Assembly: GCA_026710905.1 (NCBI GenBank)
Contig: JAPOQD010000059.1
Coordinates: forward strand, 66,021-109,374
From: Halieaceae bacterium
GTDB taxonomy: Bacteria > Pseudomonadota > Gammaproteobacteria > Pseudomonadales > Halieaceae
DNA length: 43,354 nucleotides
Direction: 5' to 3'
Part shown: positions 9,201-17,626 of the stretch, piece by piece
Layout: every line of letters starts with the position of its first letter
Position numbering within the stretch: the first letter of the stretch is position 1
The notes under the pieces: generated by a model
Told to the model about the DNA's origin: nothing
Databases searched by the model: none
Seen by the model: only the letters and a program-made list of their open reading frames with translations
Made by a program: the position numbers and the translations under genes

Positions 9201-10120
9201 GCTACCATATGCAGGCTCTGCGCGACAATCCGGATTGCGCCGCGCAAGAATTTGCGGCCCTGGAGCGGGACGACCCCGGCCTCAGCGTCCGGCTCGGTTT
9301 TGCCGTGGATGAGGACATTGCGGCTGCCTACCTGAATCTCGGCGCCCGGCCCCGTCTCGCCGTGTTGCGCGAGCAGGGCGTGAACGGGCAGGTGGAAATG
9401 GCCGCGGCTTTTGATCGGGCCGGATTCGACAGCTACGACGTGCACATGAGCGACCTGCTGCAACGGCGTTTTACCCTGGAGGAGTTCAACGGCCTGGCTG
9501 TTTGCGGTGGTTTCTCCTATGGGGACGTGCTGGGCGCCGGGCAGGGCTGGGCCAAGACCATTCTGTTCAGCACGCTGCTGCGCGATCAATTCCAGGCCTG
9601 GTTCGAAGCCGAGGACAGCTTCACCCTGGGGGTGTGCAACGGTTGCCAGATGATCTCCCACTTGCGCGAATTGATTCCCGGGGCCGAACTGTGGCCCGGT
9701 TTCGTGCGCAACCGCTCCGAGCAGTTCGAAGCCCGTTTTTCCCTGGTGCGCATTGAAGACAGCCCCTCCATCCTGCTGCGCGGCATGGCCGGGTCCCATT
9801 TGCCCATCGCCGTTGCTCACGGCGAGGGCAGGGTGGAGTTCGCGGATGCCCAGGGTCTGGAAAAACTCCAGGGGGCAGGTTTGGCGAGCATGCGCTTTAT
9901 CGACAACAAGCTGGCTGTTACCGAAGCCTATCCTGCCAACCCGAATGGTTCTCCCGCGGGGATTACCGGGCTGAGCAGCGCCGATGGGCGAGTCACCATC
10001 ATGATGCCCCATCCGGAACGGGTATTCCGCAGCCGGCTCTGTTCCTGGGCTCCCCCCGAGTGGGGCGAAGACAGCGGCTGGATGCGCCTGTTTCGCAATG
10101 CCAGGGTATGGCTGGATTAA
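6230..10120 (+). CDS. purL: Phosphoribosylformylglycinamidine synthase (PurL, large single-chain form)
   Basis: PurL makes FGAM from FGAR, glutamine and ATP, the fourth step of purine synthesis. The ATG at 6230 gives [14 protein letters not shown], which matches the PurL N-terminus, and 1296 residues, the normal length of the gammaproteobacterial fused enzyme; the 44 codons upstream in the same frame are not PurL. Order: PurS-like N-terminus, synthetase domains with [15 protein letters not shown], EAxSEHCRHK-like [27 protein letters not shown] and GGGAASSM, then a class I glutamine amidotransferase with the nucleophile C1136 in GVCNGCQ and PHPERVFR at the end. The leader has a short GCCGC/GCGGC hairpin around an eight-T loop (about 6189-6206). 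Confidence 0.97.
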   Translation: MLILRGAPALSDFRLGKLSSKLHNINRGCGRIRAEFVHFAQLDGVLDNRQRQRLESLLKYGQEPAAERFPGTLFLVTPRIGTISPWSSKATDIAHNCGLKQVQRLERGVAYYLELPEAVDAALYSTLAACLHDRMVEQVLPELAMAGRLFRQETPRPMRSIDVLDGGAEALNSANNTLGLALSGDEMQYLLDCFLQLGRNPTDVELMMFAQANSEHCRHKIFNASWEVDGEPQAHSLFEMIRNTHEQAGDRVLSAYSDNAAVVEGSRAGRFYPRPGSGQYGYSREDIHLLMKVETHNHPTAIAPYPGAGTGAGGEIRDEAAVGRGSKPKAGLTGFSVSNLRIPRFPQPWEQHYGKPARLAAALDIMLEGPIGGAAYNNEFGRPNLCGYFRTWEAPAMGPEGLEVRGYHKPIMIAGGFGNIRAQHVAKGGFAAGARLVVLGGPAMLIGLGGGAASSMASGQSTEDLDFASVQRQNPEMERRCQEVIDRCWQLGENNPIAFIHDVGAGGLANALPELVKDGGRGGRFELREAPNDEPGMSPLEIWCNESQERYVLAIAEQDLACFSEICERERCPFAVVGEALEEAEFKVNDREFGNQPVALPLSVLFGKTPRMHRQFKRRPIHQPELDLKGVELGAALERVLRLPTVASKQFLITIADRSVTGMVARDQMVGPWQVPVADCAVTTVAYDSPAGEAMAMGERSPLALVNGPASGRMAVAEAITNIAAARIGRLSDIKLSANWMCAAGHGSEDQTLFDTVKAVGLEFCPALGLTIPVGKDSMSMRTTWRDAGQDKAVTAPVSLIVSAFAPVLDTGLTLTPQLREPAEEHPLFLFDVAAGRQRLAGSALAQVYGQLGDEAPDVEQPGRLAGLFKLVQEAMQQKLLLAYHDRSDGGLLVTVLEMAFAGRCGFHLDIAGLGEDALAALFNEEAGAVLQTPRDRVEEFTALARRLGVQDCLTLLGHAAAGDALRITAAGQDLWRDSRRRMQQIWSETSYHMQALRDNPDCAAQEFAALERDDPGLSVRLGFAVDEDIAAAYLNLGARPRLAVLREQGVNGQVEMAAAFDRAGFDSYDVHMSDLLQRRFTLEEFNGLAVCGGFSYGDVLGAGQGWAKTILFSTLLRDQFQAWFEAEDSFTLGVCNGCQMISHLRELIPGAELWPGFVRNRSEQFEARFSLVRIEDSPSILLRGMAGSHLPIAVAHGEGRVEFADAQGLEKLQGAGLASMRFIDNKLAVTEAYPANPNGSPAGITGLSSADGRVTIMMPHPERVFRSRLCSWAPPEWGEDSGWMRLFRNARVWLD

Positions 10121-10183
10121 CCCGGATATGGACTTGTGTGACCGCCTGACCAATAATGTCGCGTCTTTTTTTCTGAAAAACTC

Positions 10184-12049
10184 ATGCTGAATCGCTACCC
10201 CCTGTGGAAGTACCTGTTGATCCTGGGCCTTGTTTCCTGCGGCTTTTTTTATGCCGCGCCGAATCTTTATGCGCCCGACCCCGCCCTGCAAATCAGTGGC
10301 CAGAGCAGTGCCCAGATCATCAGCCGCCAAATTCTGCAACGGGCCACCGCTGCCCTCGCCGCCGGAGATATCGAATACTTTGGTGAAGTTGTCGAGGCGC
10401 GTGACGCCAGCGCCTTGATCCGGCTGCGCCAACGCGATGACCAGTTGCCTGCGCAAAGCCTGGTGCAGCGAGCCCTGGGTGATGCGTATGTGGTGGCTCT
10501 CAACCTGGCCCCGAACACACCGGAATGGTTGATGGATTTCGGCGCCCGCCCCATGAAATACGGCCTGGATCTGAGTGGCGGCGTACATTTCAAACTGGAG
10601 GTGGATACCAGCACGGCGCTGGCCAGGCGTGTGGAGTTTTATCTCAGCGCCACCAAAAAACTGCTGCGGGAGGAGCGCATTCGGGGATTCATCAGCGATA
10701 CGGAGAATGGTGATATCGAAGGCCGCTTCCGTAGCGAAGAACTGCGCGACCAGGCCATGGCCAGTATCAGGGACCGCTATCCGGAGTTGGTGTTGAAGCG
10801 TACTGGCGGGCCGCCCGAGTGGTCTTTTACAGCCACCGTGTCGGCGGAGACCGTCAGGCAAATCACGAGTAATGCCCTGAAGCAAAACCTGACGACCTTG
10901 CGCAATCGGGTCAATGAACTGGGGGTTTCCGAACCCCTGGTGCAGCCCCAGGGCGCCAACCGCATCGTGGTGGAATTGCCCGGCATTCAGGATACCGCGG
11001 AAGCCAAGCGCATTCTCGGCAAAACCGCCAACCTGGAGTTTCGCCTGGTGGCCGGCGCCGACGCGCCGCTGTCTTCAAAACAGCAATTCAGCTATCGCAG
11101 CCAGGACCGGGCAGGCGCCTACGAATGGCTGGAGCGGGAAGTGATCATCAGTGGCGAGCGCGTTTCCAACGCCCAGGCCAGCTTTGATCAGAATGGCCGT
11201 CCCAATGTCAATATTGATCTCGACAGTGAAGGCGGCGCCCTCATGCACCGGGCCACCCGCAACAACATCAAGCGCCGTATGGGCGTGTTGTTTATCGAAC
11301 GCAAAAACCGCACCCGTTATGAACGCAATGCAGCGGGAGAGGAAGTGGCCATCAAGACGCCCTACGATGAGAGGAAGGTCATAACCGCGCCGGTAATCCA
11401 GTCCGCACTGGGCTCCCGTTTTCAGATCACCGGCCTGGACAGCCCCCAAGAGGCCTCGGAACTGGCCCTGCTGCTGCGCGCCGGCGCGCTGGCGGCGCCC
11501 ATGGATTTCGTCGAAGAGCGCACGGTCGGGCCGTCCCTGGGCGCGGAAAATGTGGCCCAGGGCCTGAAATCCGTGCAGGTGGGCCTGGTGCTGGTAGTCC
11601 TGTTCATGATTGTCTATTACCGGGTTCTGGGCATAGCCGCGGTGATTGGCCTGGGTTGCAACCTGGTGTTGCTGGTGGCCTGCATGTCCCTGTTGGGCGC
11701 GACCCTGACATTGCCGGGTATTGCCGGAATTGTCCTGACAGTGGGCATGGCGGTGGATGCAAACGTGTTGATATTCTCGCGTATTCGCGAAGAGGTCAGG
11801 AACGGTCTGTCACCGCAGATGGCCATTCACTCCGGCTTCCAGCGGGCGTTGGTGACGATTCTTGACGCCAACTTCACCACCCTGTTGGTGGCCTTGATCC
11901 TGTACGCGGTTGGCACCGGCCCGGTCAAGGGCTTCGCGGTGACCCTTTCCATCGGCATCATCACCTCCATGTTTTGCGCCATCCTGGGCACCCGCGCCCT
12001 GGTGAATCTGATCTACGGACGGCGGCGCGGCAGCGCCATCAGGCTATAG
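10184..12049 (+). CDS. secD: Protein translocase subunit SecD
   Basis: SecD works with SecF in the inner membrane, using proton motive force to drive late steps of Sec export. It has 621 residues, close to the usual 615. Visible features: an N-terminal membrane segment, MKYGLDLSGGVHFKLEVD at the start of the large periplasmic domain, VNELGVSEPLVQPQG..RIVVELPG, and a C-terminal membrane domain with TVGMAVDANVLIFSRIREE, which holds the conserved aspartate used in proton transfer. secF follows after 16 bp. The usual upstream neighbour yajC is absent; purL ends 63 bp before. Confidence 0.97.
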   Translation: MLNRYPLWKYLLILGLVSCGFFYAAPNLYAPDPALQISGQSSAQIISRQILQRATAALAAGDIEYFGEVVEARDASALIRLRQRDDQLPAQSLVQRALGDAYVVALNLAPNTPEWLMDFGARPMKYGLDLSGGVHFKLEVDTSTALARRVEFYLSATKKLLREERIRGFISDTENGDIEGRFRSEELRDQAMASIRDRYPELVLKRTGGPPEWSFTATVSAETVRQITSNALKQNLTTLRNRVNELGVSEPLVQPQGANRIVVELPGIQDTAEAKRILGKTANLEFRLVAGADAPLSSKQQFSYRSQDRAGAYEWLEREVIISGERVSNAQASFDQNGRPNVNIDLDSEGGALMHRATRNNIKRRMGVLFIERKNRTRYERNAAGEEVAIKTPYDERKVITAPVIQSALGSRFQITGLDSPQEASELALLLRAGALAAPMDFVEERTVGPSLGAENVAQGLKSVQVGLVLVVLFMIVYYRVLGIAAVIGLGCNLVLLVACMSLLGATLTLPGIAGIVLTVGMAVDANVLIFSRIREEVRNGLSPQMAIHSGFQRALVTILDANFTTLLVALILYAVGTGPVKGFAVTLSIGIITSMFCAILGTRALVNLIYGRRRGSAIRL

Positions 12050-12065
12050 AGGCGGGGGAGGAAAC

Positions 12066-12977
12066 ATGAAAACTATCGACTTCATGGGACAGCGCCGCCT
12101 GGCTACGCTGTTCTCGGCCCTGCTGCTGATCGCCGCCATCGCCTCTCTGTCTATCCGGCAACTCAACTGGGGGCTGGATTTCACGGGTGGAACGCTGGTT
12201 GAGGTCCACTACAGTGAACGGGCGCCCCTGTCGGAAATTCGCGAAACCCTGAACAACGGCGGTTTCGCCGGGGCGATCGTGGTGCGTTTCGGTTCCGACC
12301 AGGAGGTGATGATTCGATTACCCCAGGGTTACTCGGACCGGGATGGAGGGCGTCTGCTGGCCCTTCTGCAAAATGCATACTCCGGTCAGGTGGAGTTGCG
12401 GCGCACCGAGTATGTTGGCCCCCAGGTAGGCGACGAACTGCGCGAGCAGGGCGGTTTGGCCATGTTGCTGGCCCTCGGCCTGGTGATGCTGTACGTCGCC
12501 TTTCGCTTCCAACTGAAATTTTCCCTGGGGGCAGTAGCGGCACTGGTCCACGATGTGTTGATCACCCTGGGTTTTTTCTCCATTCTTGGACTGGAGTTCG
12601 ACCTCACCGTACTGGCCGCCTTGCTGGCGGTGATTGGTTATTCCCTGAATGACACCATCGTGGTCTCCGACCGCATCCGCGAGAATTTTCGCAAGATACG
12701 CAAGGCGGAGCCACGGGAAGTGATCAATGTGTCATTGACGGAAACCCTGGGCCGCACCCTGGTGACCTCGCTGACTACCTTGCTGGTATTGAGCGCACTG
12801 TTTTTGTTTGGCGGAGAGATGATTCACGGTTTTGCAGCCGCCCTGATTGTCGGGGTCATCATCGGCACCTATTCGTCCATCTATGTTTCCGCCAACACCC
12901 TGATGGCGCTCGGCATCAACAAGGAAGATTTGATGATTCCGGTCAAGGAAGGCGCGGAGCAAGATTCCACGCCTTGA
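12066..12977 (+). CDS. secF: Protein translocase subunit SecF
   Basis: A 303-residue inner-membrane partner of SecD. GGGGGAGGAAAC precedes the ATG, a strong ribosome binding site. Typical motifs are LNWGLDFTGGTLVEV near the N-terminus and LLAVIGYSLNDTIVVSDRIREN in the membrane domain. The 16-bp gap from secD indicates one operon. It is convergent with suhB, with only 10 bp between the stop codons. Confidence 0.97.
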   Translation: MKTIDFMGQRRLATLFSALLLIAAIASLSIRQLNWGLDFTGGTLVEVHYSERAPLSEIRETLNNGGFAGAIVVRFGSDQEVMIRLPQGYSDRDGGRLLALLQNAYSGQVELRRTEYVGPQVGDELREQGGLAMLLALGLVMLYVAFRFQLKFSLGAVAALVHDVLITLGFFSILGLEFDLTVLAALLAVIGYSLNDTIVVSDRIRENFRKIRKAEPREVINVSLTETLGRTLVTSLTTLLVLSALFLFGGEMIHGFAAALIVGVIIGTYSSIYVSANTLMALGINKEDLMIPVKEGAEQDSTP

Positions 12978-12987
12978 ACCCAGCGTA

Positions 12988-13800
12988 TTACTGCGCGGTT
13001 TTTAGCGCTCCGCGTATGCCGTGTGCGGCCTGCAGCACCGCCTTGAAACACTTCGGATTTCCACACACCACATGGCCGCTCTCCAGGTAGCCGGCGCCGC
13101 CGCCGAGATCGGCGATCAAGCCCCCGGACTCCTGCACCAGGAGCGCTCCCGCCGCCATATCCCAGGCGGCCAGGCCGGTGTGCCAGAAAGCGTCCAGACG
13201 GCCCGCCGCGACATAGGCCAGGTCCAGCGCCGCCGAACCCTTCGAGCGAATGACAGCGCCCTGGCTGGCCAAAGCGGCCACCGTGTCGAAATGAGCCAGC
13301 ATGTGTTCGCTATGGTTCTGCCGAAAGGAAAGTCCGGTTGCGAGGAGTGCTTGCTGCGGGTTGGAAAGTTTGCTGACCCGCATCCGGCGCCCGTTGACGT
13401 ACGCCCCCTTGCCCCGGCTGGCGGTGAATTCTTCGTGGCGCATGGGGTCAAGCACCACGGCGTGCTCCAGCTTGCCGCGGTACTCGCAGGCGATGGAAAC
13501 CGCAAAGTGGGGCAGGCCATGAATGAAGTTTGTGGTCCCGTCCAGCGGGTCGATAATCCAGCGGTATTCGCTGTCGGCGTTACCACTGAGGCCGCTTTCC
13601 TCGCCCAGAAAGGCATGGTCCGGATAGGATTTGCTGAGTTGAAAGATAATCTCCTGCTCCGACTTGCGATCCACTTCCGTCACAAAATCATTGGCGCCCT
13701 TGGACTCGACGCCGACAAGGTCCAGCCGTTGGCCAGCCCGCGCTATGAGTTCACCGGCCTTGCGGGCGGCGCGCAGGGCCATGTGGGTGATCGGCTGCAT
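12988..13800 (-). CDS. suhB: Inositol-1-monophosphatase family protein SuhB
   Basis: A 270-residue Mg-dependent phosphatase of the inositol monophosphatase family; in gammaproteobacteria SuhB also takes part in rRNA transcription antitermination. Visible motifs are FLGEESG, WIIDPLDGTTNFIHG (metal-binding aspartates and catalytic threonine) and WDMAAGALLVQESGG. The ATG at 13800 has GGAAAAG upstream at a fitting distance. It is divergent from trmJ, the order usual in this class. Confidence 0.95.
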   Translation of the reverse strand: MQPITHMALRAARKAGELIARAGQRLDLVGVESKGANDFVTEVDRKSEQEIIFQLSKSYPDHAFLGEESGLSGNADSEYRWIIDPLDGTTNFIHGLPHFAVSIACEYRGKLEHAVVLDPMRHEEFTASRGKGAYVNGRRMRVSKLSNPQQALLATGLSFRQNHSEHMLAHFDTVAALASQGAVIRSKGSAALDLAYVAAGRLDAFWHTGLAAWDMAAGALLVQESGGLIADLGGGAGYLESGHVVCGNPKCFKAVLQAAHGIRGALKTAQ

Positions 13801-14000
13801 GATTCTTTTCCATGGGGGTAAAAGCGGTGCGGGAGTATAGCAGCTTTGCTACACTTGCCGCCGCCTGACCTGCGGCTCACATCGTGGTGCGAGCGCGCGT
13901 CCAGCAGGGTCTGAGACAGGCGCCACGCATGAACCGACAATGAAACCAATGAGACACCGTAGCCTTTACCAAACCGGCAGCGGCCCGGTGAGATACGTGG

Positions 14001-14082
14001 GCCCGCATATCACACCCTTCGGGCACATGGCGCCAGCAGGTGATTCGGCGGCCGCAGCAGAAGGTTGGCGCCATATGCGGGC
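14001..14082. promoter_or_regulatory. Nested inverted repeats in the trmJ leader
   Basis: GCCCGCATAT (14001-14010) pairs with ATATGCGGGC (14073-14082), and inside them ATGGCGCC (14027-14034) pairs with GGCGCCAT (14067-14074). The right arm ends six bases before the chosen trmJ ATG. The structure could hide the ribosome binding site, or act as an operator in the suhB/trmJ divergent region. The repeats are plainly visible; a regulatory role is inferred. Confidence 0.45.
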
Positions 14083-14088
14083 TCATCA

Positions 14089-14844
14089 ATGACGCTTGCG
14101 GCCCTGGATTCCGTCCGCATTATTCTGGTCAATACCAGCCATCCGGGGAATGTCGGTGGCGCAGCCCGCGCCATGAAAAACATGGGCTTGTCCGAACTGT
14201 GGCTGGTGGCGCCGGAAAACTATCCCGGCGCCGAGGCGAACTGGCGCGCGGCTGCCGCACTGGACCTGCTGGAGTCCGCCCGCGTAGTGGAAACACTGCA
14301 GCAAGCGCTTGCCGATTGTCAATACGTGGTAGGCGCCAGCGCACGGGAGCGGACCATCCCCTGGCCGGTTCTCGACCCACGCCGCTGCGCCCGCGAAATC
14401 CTTGACCGGGCCCGGCGCGGCGCCAGGGTGGCGGTGGTGTTCGGGCGGGAGGACCGCGGCCTGACCAACGCGGAACTGCAACAGTGCCAATTACACTTGC
14501 ATATCCCCTCCCATGAAAACTACCGCAGCCTCAACCTGGCCATGGCGGTGCAAATTGTTGCCTATGAACTGCGCATGTTGACCCTGGAGGAGCAGTTGCC
14601 GGCAACCGCGCAGGCCGAGTGGGACGCGCCTCTTGCCACGCAGGAGAACCTGGAGCGCTATTACCGACACCTGGAAACCACCCTGACGGAAATCGGTTTT
14701 CTCGACCCGGCCGCGCCGCGCCAATTGATGGCTCGTTTGCGGCGGCTGTACTCCCGCATCCAGCCCGATGAGATGGAGCTGAATATCCTCCGGGGAATCC
14801 TGACCGAAACCAGCAAGTCAATCCGCGACGAAGGCAAAGATTGA
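14089..14844 (+). CDS. trmJ: tRNA (cytidine/uridine-2'-O-)-methyltransferase TrmJ
   Basis: TrmJ methylates the ribose at position 32 of the tRNA anticodon loop using S-adenosylmethionine. The sequence is a SPOUT-fold enzyme: VRIILVNTSHPGNVGGAARAMKNMGL at the N-terminus, VAVVFGREDRGLTN and IPSHENYRSLNLAMAVQIVAYEL forming the knot. I start at the ATG at 14089 (251 residues) because the homologous region begins within a few residues; a TTG at 14065 is an alternative. No clear Shine-Dalgarno precedes either. The gene follows secDF-suhB as in many gammaproteobacteria. Confidence 0.94.
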   Translation: MTLAALDSVRIILVNTSHPGNVGGAARAMKNMGLSELWLVAPENYPGAEANWRAAAALDLLESARVVETLQQALADCQYVVGASARERTIPWPVLDPRRCAREILDRARRGARVAVVFGREDRGLTNAELQQCQLHLHIPSHENYRSLNLAMAVQIVAYELRMLTLEEQLPATAQAEWDAPLATQENLERYYRHLETTLTEIGFLDPAAPRQLMARLRRLYSRIQPDEMELNILRGILTETSKSIRDEGKD

Positions 14845-14930
14845 TGTGAACCACTTGGTTCCGGCAACTTAGTTTCAAGCAGGGAGCAGGACGGCAAGAC
14901 CCTTCAAAAGCTGAAAATACCGCAAAAATG

Positions 14931-15000
14931 AATAGAAACCAATAGCGACCAATAGCTATACATAGAAACGAATACCTATACATAGCCATTCATAGTGAGG
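14931..15000. repeat. Seven-unit iterated array with exact 10-bp period
   Basis: Seven consecutive 10-mers begin with AATAG, AATAC or CATAG: AATAGAAACC, AATAGCGACC, AATAGCTATA, CATAGAAACG, AATACCTATA, CATAGCCATT, CATAGTGAGG. The period is strictly 10 bp, about one helical turn, so the shared bases face one side of the DNA. It is followed at once by an AT-rich tract. It could be an iteron-like binding array or a phased bend. No replication initiator gene lies nearby. Confidence 0.7.
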
Positions 15001-15114
15001 ATATTCCTGTTTAATAAAGTAATATAAGCTATTAATAGTTATAAATTTATTGAAAATAACAAAAATATCCTGAAAATAGCCCTAAATCATGGAATTACGC
15101 CTTTTTGCCCTATT

Positions 15115-15146
15115 ATTGCGCAAATATGATATATATTGCGCAAATA
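15115..15146. promoter_or_regulatory. Two TTGCGCAA palindromes spaced by two helical turns
   Basis: ATTGCGCAAATA occurs at 15115-15126 and again at 15135-15146, giving a 20-bp centre-to-centre spacing. Each contains the perfect 8-bp palindrome TTGCGCAA. This is the form of tandem operator half-sites for a dimeric regulator, placed about 240 bp before the small membrane protein gene. The regulator is unknown. Confidence 0.45.
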
Positions 15147-15383
15147 GGCTTCTCACCAGGTGAGAGGCAATATTGCCGGGCTTATTTATGAAGATGGAGA
15201 TACATGTTTTTTGAATTATGAAGACCGGCACTGCAGCTTCCACAGTACTCGCTGACGGCTATACACGGCGCAACCATATTGAGCCTTTGAAACTGCCCGC
15301 CGGCTAGCCGTCTTGGCCAGGGTTTTGCAGCCAACCGCGGGATGTTGTCAAATAGGCTCATCTACAAAGGGGAGGTTAGCCCG

Positions 15384-15809
15384 ATGTTAAAGAAAGCAAT
15401 TGGAATCTACTTGATCCTGGTGGCGGTACTGGTTGCTGTGCATACCGTCGTCGAGCCGCTGTACCACGTCTCCAGCGAAGCACAGCCGTACAGTGCAACC
15501 TGGAACATCCTCAACCCGATGATGAGCGTGGCGCTCGGCATAGGCATTGTTTACGGCTACCTCCGCAAGAGCCGCGCCGACAGCGGCGGGAACGGGGTTA
15601 CGCGCGAGTATCTTGCCGCCAACACGCTGTTCTACGGGTTCCTGTTCGTCAGCATCCTGTTCTTCTGCAACTGGTTCAATCTCCATAGTCCGGCATTCAC
15701 CGCCATCGGGGATGAGGCGATTTCGCTGGTGTGGATCATCATCGACGCAACACTCCCGTTACTCACCGGCGCCATGGGAATCCATCTGGTGCGAAGTGGC
15801 GGCGACTAA
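15384..15809 (+). CDS. Small four-helix membrane protein of unknown function
   Basis: I start at the ATG at 15384 because GGGGAGG lies just upstream; this gives 141 residues. Four hydrophobic segments are visible: IYLILVAVLVAVHTVV, ILNPMMSVALGIGIVYGYL, LFYGFLFVSILFFCNWF and LVWIIIDATLPLLTGAMGIHLV. No catalytic motif is apparent and I do not recognise the family. It stands alone, downstream of the iterated array and palindromes, which may control it. A family 2 repeat follows the stop codon. Confidence 0.7.
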   Translation: MLKKAIGIYLILVAVLVAVHTVVEPLYHVSSEAQPYSATWNILNPMMSVALGIGIVYGYLRKSRADSGGNGVTREYLAANTLFYGFLFVSILFFCNWFNLHSPAFTAIGDEAISLVWIIIDATLPLLTGAMGIHLVRSGGD

Positions 15810-15820
15810 GCTGAATGCAG

Positions 15821-15877
15821 AATAATGGAGTCGGTGACACTTGAGAATTGTTCTCAGGTGTCACCGGCCCCATTATT
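15821..15877. repeat. Family 2 palindromic repeat, copy A
   Basis: AATAATGGAGTCGGTGACAC and TTGAGAA on the left are mirrored by TTCTCAGGTGTCACCGG and CCCCATTATT on the right, a stem of about 27 bp with a three-base loop. The same core GGTCGGTGACAC..TGAGAA occurs at 26.6, 41.0 and 42.5 kb. It separates the membrane protein gene from the parD-like gene and could also act as a terminator. Confidence 0.75.
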
Positions 15878-15891
15878 ATTGAGGTGCTCGA

Positions 15892-16161
15892 ATGACCATT
15901 GTTAAAACAACTATCAGCCTAACCGATCAAGATCGCCGCTGGATGGATGGTCTTGTCGAGAGTGGCGAGTATGTGAGCAACAGCGAATATGTGCGCAATC
16001 TCATTCGCCAGGACAGGACGCAGCGTAGGGAGAACCCCGCCGAGATTGAGGCTATTCGAGCTCAATTGATCAAGGCTGAGCAGGGCGGGCTTACTGACTT
16101 GAACAGAAACGAAGTTTTGGCGGGCATCAAACAGAGAGCGCGCGCCGATGGGGCCTTATAG
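15892..16161 (+). CDS. ParD-like antitoxin (type II toxin-antitoxin), orphan
   Basis: An 89-residue ribbon-helix-helix antitoxin: TTISLTDQDRRWMDGLVESGEYVSNSEYVRNLIRQD is the classic ParD N-terminus, followed by an acidic C-terminal tail that would wrap the toxin. ParD proteins neutralise ParE gyrase poisons and repress their own operon. The stop codon overlaps an ATG that starts MGPYRIS, as expected for parE, but that frame ends after 21 residues, so the toxin is missing. A second, intact parDE pair lies at 27.9-28.5 kb on the other strand. Confidence 0.88.
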   Translation: MTIVKTTISLTDQDRRWMDGLVESGEYVSNSEYVRNLIRQDRTQRRENPAEIEAIRAQLIKAEQGGLTDLNRNEVLAGIKQRARADGAL

Positions 16162-16213
16162 AATTTCCGATAATAATGGGGTCGTCCCCATTTTGGTCCC
16201 CAAAGGTGTGTGA
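16148..16213 (+). pseudogene. Truncated parE toxin start
   Basis: The ATG at 16148 overlaps the parD stop by 14 bp, the usual parDE coupling. It encodes MGPYRISDNNG and reaches TGA after 21 codons. MxxYR(I/L)S is how ParE toxins begin; the remaining 80-90 residues are replaced by a repeat-like hairpin (AATAATGGGGTC...). This is a remnant, not a functional toxin. Confidence 0.55.
16172..16194. repeat. Hairpin resembling a deleted family 2 repeat
   Basis: AATAATGGGGTC is followed by GTCCCCATT, giving a 7-bp stem with a 4-base loop. The outer arms match those of the family 2 copy at 15821-15877 (AATAATGG(A/G)G... CCCCATT), but the middle is missing. It lies exactly where the parE frame is lost and may terminate transcription from both sides. 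Confidence 0.45.
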
Positions 16214-16253
16214 GCAAACTTGTTGCGGCGAATCCGGCCGAGGTTTGTGCTGG

Positions 16254-17522
16254 CTAGTGAATCTCGTAGCGCACCGGAAGGCTGGTGAGGCCGGTGACAA
16301 ATATCCCTGCCGCAGTACGGGGGGCGCCGTTCAACTCAATGTGTTCGAGGCGGGGCAATAGCTCCCGCAGAAAAATGGCCAGTTCGAGTTTCGCCAGGTG
16401 GCGTCCCAGGCAAATATGGGGTCCGTAGCCGAACGCCAGGTGATTGTTCGGGAAGCGCTGCACGTTAAACTTGAATGGATCCTCGAAGATTTCGGCATCA
16501 CGGTTGGCTGAGGGATAGTGCAGGACGATCGATTCACCCGCGCGGATGGTGACGCCTTCGACAACACAATCTTCCTTCGCCGTACGCACAAAGTGCTTCA
16601 CCGGCGTCACCCAACGGATAATCTCCTCGATTGCATCTTCGATCTTGTCAGGATTTTCCTTCAGGTAAGCCAACTGGTGCGGATTTTCCATCAGGGCCTC
16701 CAGGCCGCCTGCCAGCGAATAGCTGGTCGTATCGTGACCGGCGGTTGCCGTGATGCTGTAGTAGGATATTTTTTCAAGATCACTGATGGGTTCGCCATCT
16801 ACCTCCGCCGTCGCGATCACCGTGGCGAGATCATCCTGTGGATTAGAGCGGCGGTCTTCTATCATGGCGCTAAAGTAGCTATGAAAATCCAACATGATTT
16901 CCATGGCTTCCGCCAGTCCATCGCCTTTTTCCTGACGTCCGCTCCGGGACAATTCCTCGTCCTGGTAACCAAACAGCTCCTGCGTGAGCCGGAGCATCCG
17001 AGGCTCGCCTTCCGGAGGAACCCCCAGGATTGACATAATCACGTGCAAGGGATACGGCTTGGCGATGTCCCGGGCGAAATCACATTCACCGCCCAAGTCC
17101 CGCATTTTATCGACGAACTCGCGAGACAGCGTTTCCAGCCTACTCTGCAAAGTACCGATATTTTTCGGCGCGAACCAGGATTGGGTAATTTGCCGCAGCT
17201 TGAAATGCCGCGGGGCGTCGTGATTTATCAGGCTCTCAAACCCGTTACAAGTACCAAAGCTCTCCTCAAACTTTCTCTCCACGGGTTTTGCAAGCAATAC
17301 CGTGCGTGGGTTGCTGAGGAACTGCCCGGAATTTTGCTCTATATCCCTGATGGTCTGATAGCGCGTGACAGACCAGAATGGCCGGTACCAGTCTGTCTCC
17401 ACACGGCACACAGGTTGATTCTCCCGGAGCCAGAGAAAGATGGCATCCGCTTTGCCAGGCTGCGCGAAGGTATTGGGGTCTACGAGATCAAGCACATTAA
17501 CCGTGGTGTTTGTCGTGTTCAT
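16254..17522 (-). CDS. Cytochrome P450
   Basis: A soluble bacterial P450 of 422 residues from the ATG at 17522; in-frame codons further upstream (to 17609) are unlikely. Signatures: the I-helix oxygen-binding motif AGHDTTS, the K-helix ExxR in EEIIRW, and the heme-binding loop FGYGPHICLG with the thiolate ligand C371. Such enzymes hydroxylate hydrophobic substrates using electrons from a ferredoxin and reductase, and neither is encoded nearby. It is divergent from the AAA ATPase gene. The substrate is unknown; a role with the catabolic genes at the left edge is only a guess. Confidence 0.95.
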   Translation of the reverse strand: MNTTNTTVNVLDLVDPNTFAQPGKADAIFLWLRENQPVCRVETDWYRPFWSVTRYQTIRDIEQNSGQFLSNPRTVLLAKPVERKFEESFGTCNGFESLINHDAPRHFKLRQITQSWFAPKNIGTLQSRLETLSREFVDKMRDLGGECDFARDIAKPYPLHVIMSILGVPPEGEPRMLRLTQELFGYQDEELSRSGRQEKGDGLAEAMEIMLDFHSYFSAMIEDRRSNPQDDLATVIATAEVDGEPISDLEKISYYSITATAGHDTTSYSLAGGLEALMENPHQLAYLKENPDKIEDAIEEIIRWVTPVKHFVRTAKEDCVVEGVTIRAGESIVLHYPSANRDAEIFEDPFKFNVQRFPNNHLAFGYGPHICLGRHLAKLELAIFLRELLPRLEHIELNGAPRTAAGIFVTGLTSLPVRYEIH

Positions 17523-17626
17523 GATTTTCCTCTTCACTCTCTGCCCGATTAAGTAGCAGTGGTAGAGGCAATTTGCAAGCGCCCTCTTTTTGGCGCCTGT
17601 GCTCCCCAACTAATGTCACTATACTT

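Larger units (their letters stand above)
14845..15383. other. Non-coding region of 539 bp with iterated sequences
   Basis: No convincing gene. Its parts, in order, are: a 10-bp iterated array (14931-15000), a very AT-rich segment (15001-15110), a pair of TTGCGCAA palindromes (15115-15146) and the inverted repeat TCTCACC-A-GGTGAGA (15151-15165). A GC-richer stretch then leads to the next gene. The main parts are entered separately. Confidence 0.7.

Noticed and set aside
8756-10885. Very long open frame (709 codons) on the minus strand across purL and secD
   Set aside because: It spans the ends of two certain genes on the other strand and their gap; an antisense artefact of GC-rich codon use.
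13021-13821. 266-codon open frame on the plus strand opposite suhB
   Set aside because: suhB has all family motifs on the minus strand; this is its complement.
14931-15000. The 10-bp iterated array considered as a CRISPR array
   Set aside because: Units are only 10 bp and adjacent without spacers, and no cas genes are present.
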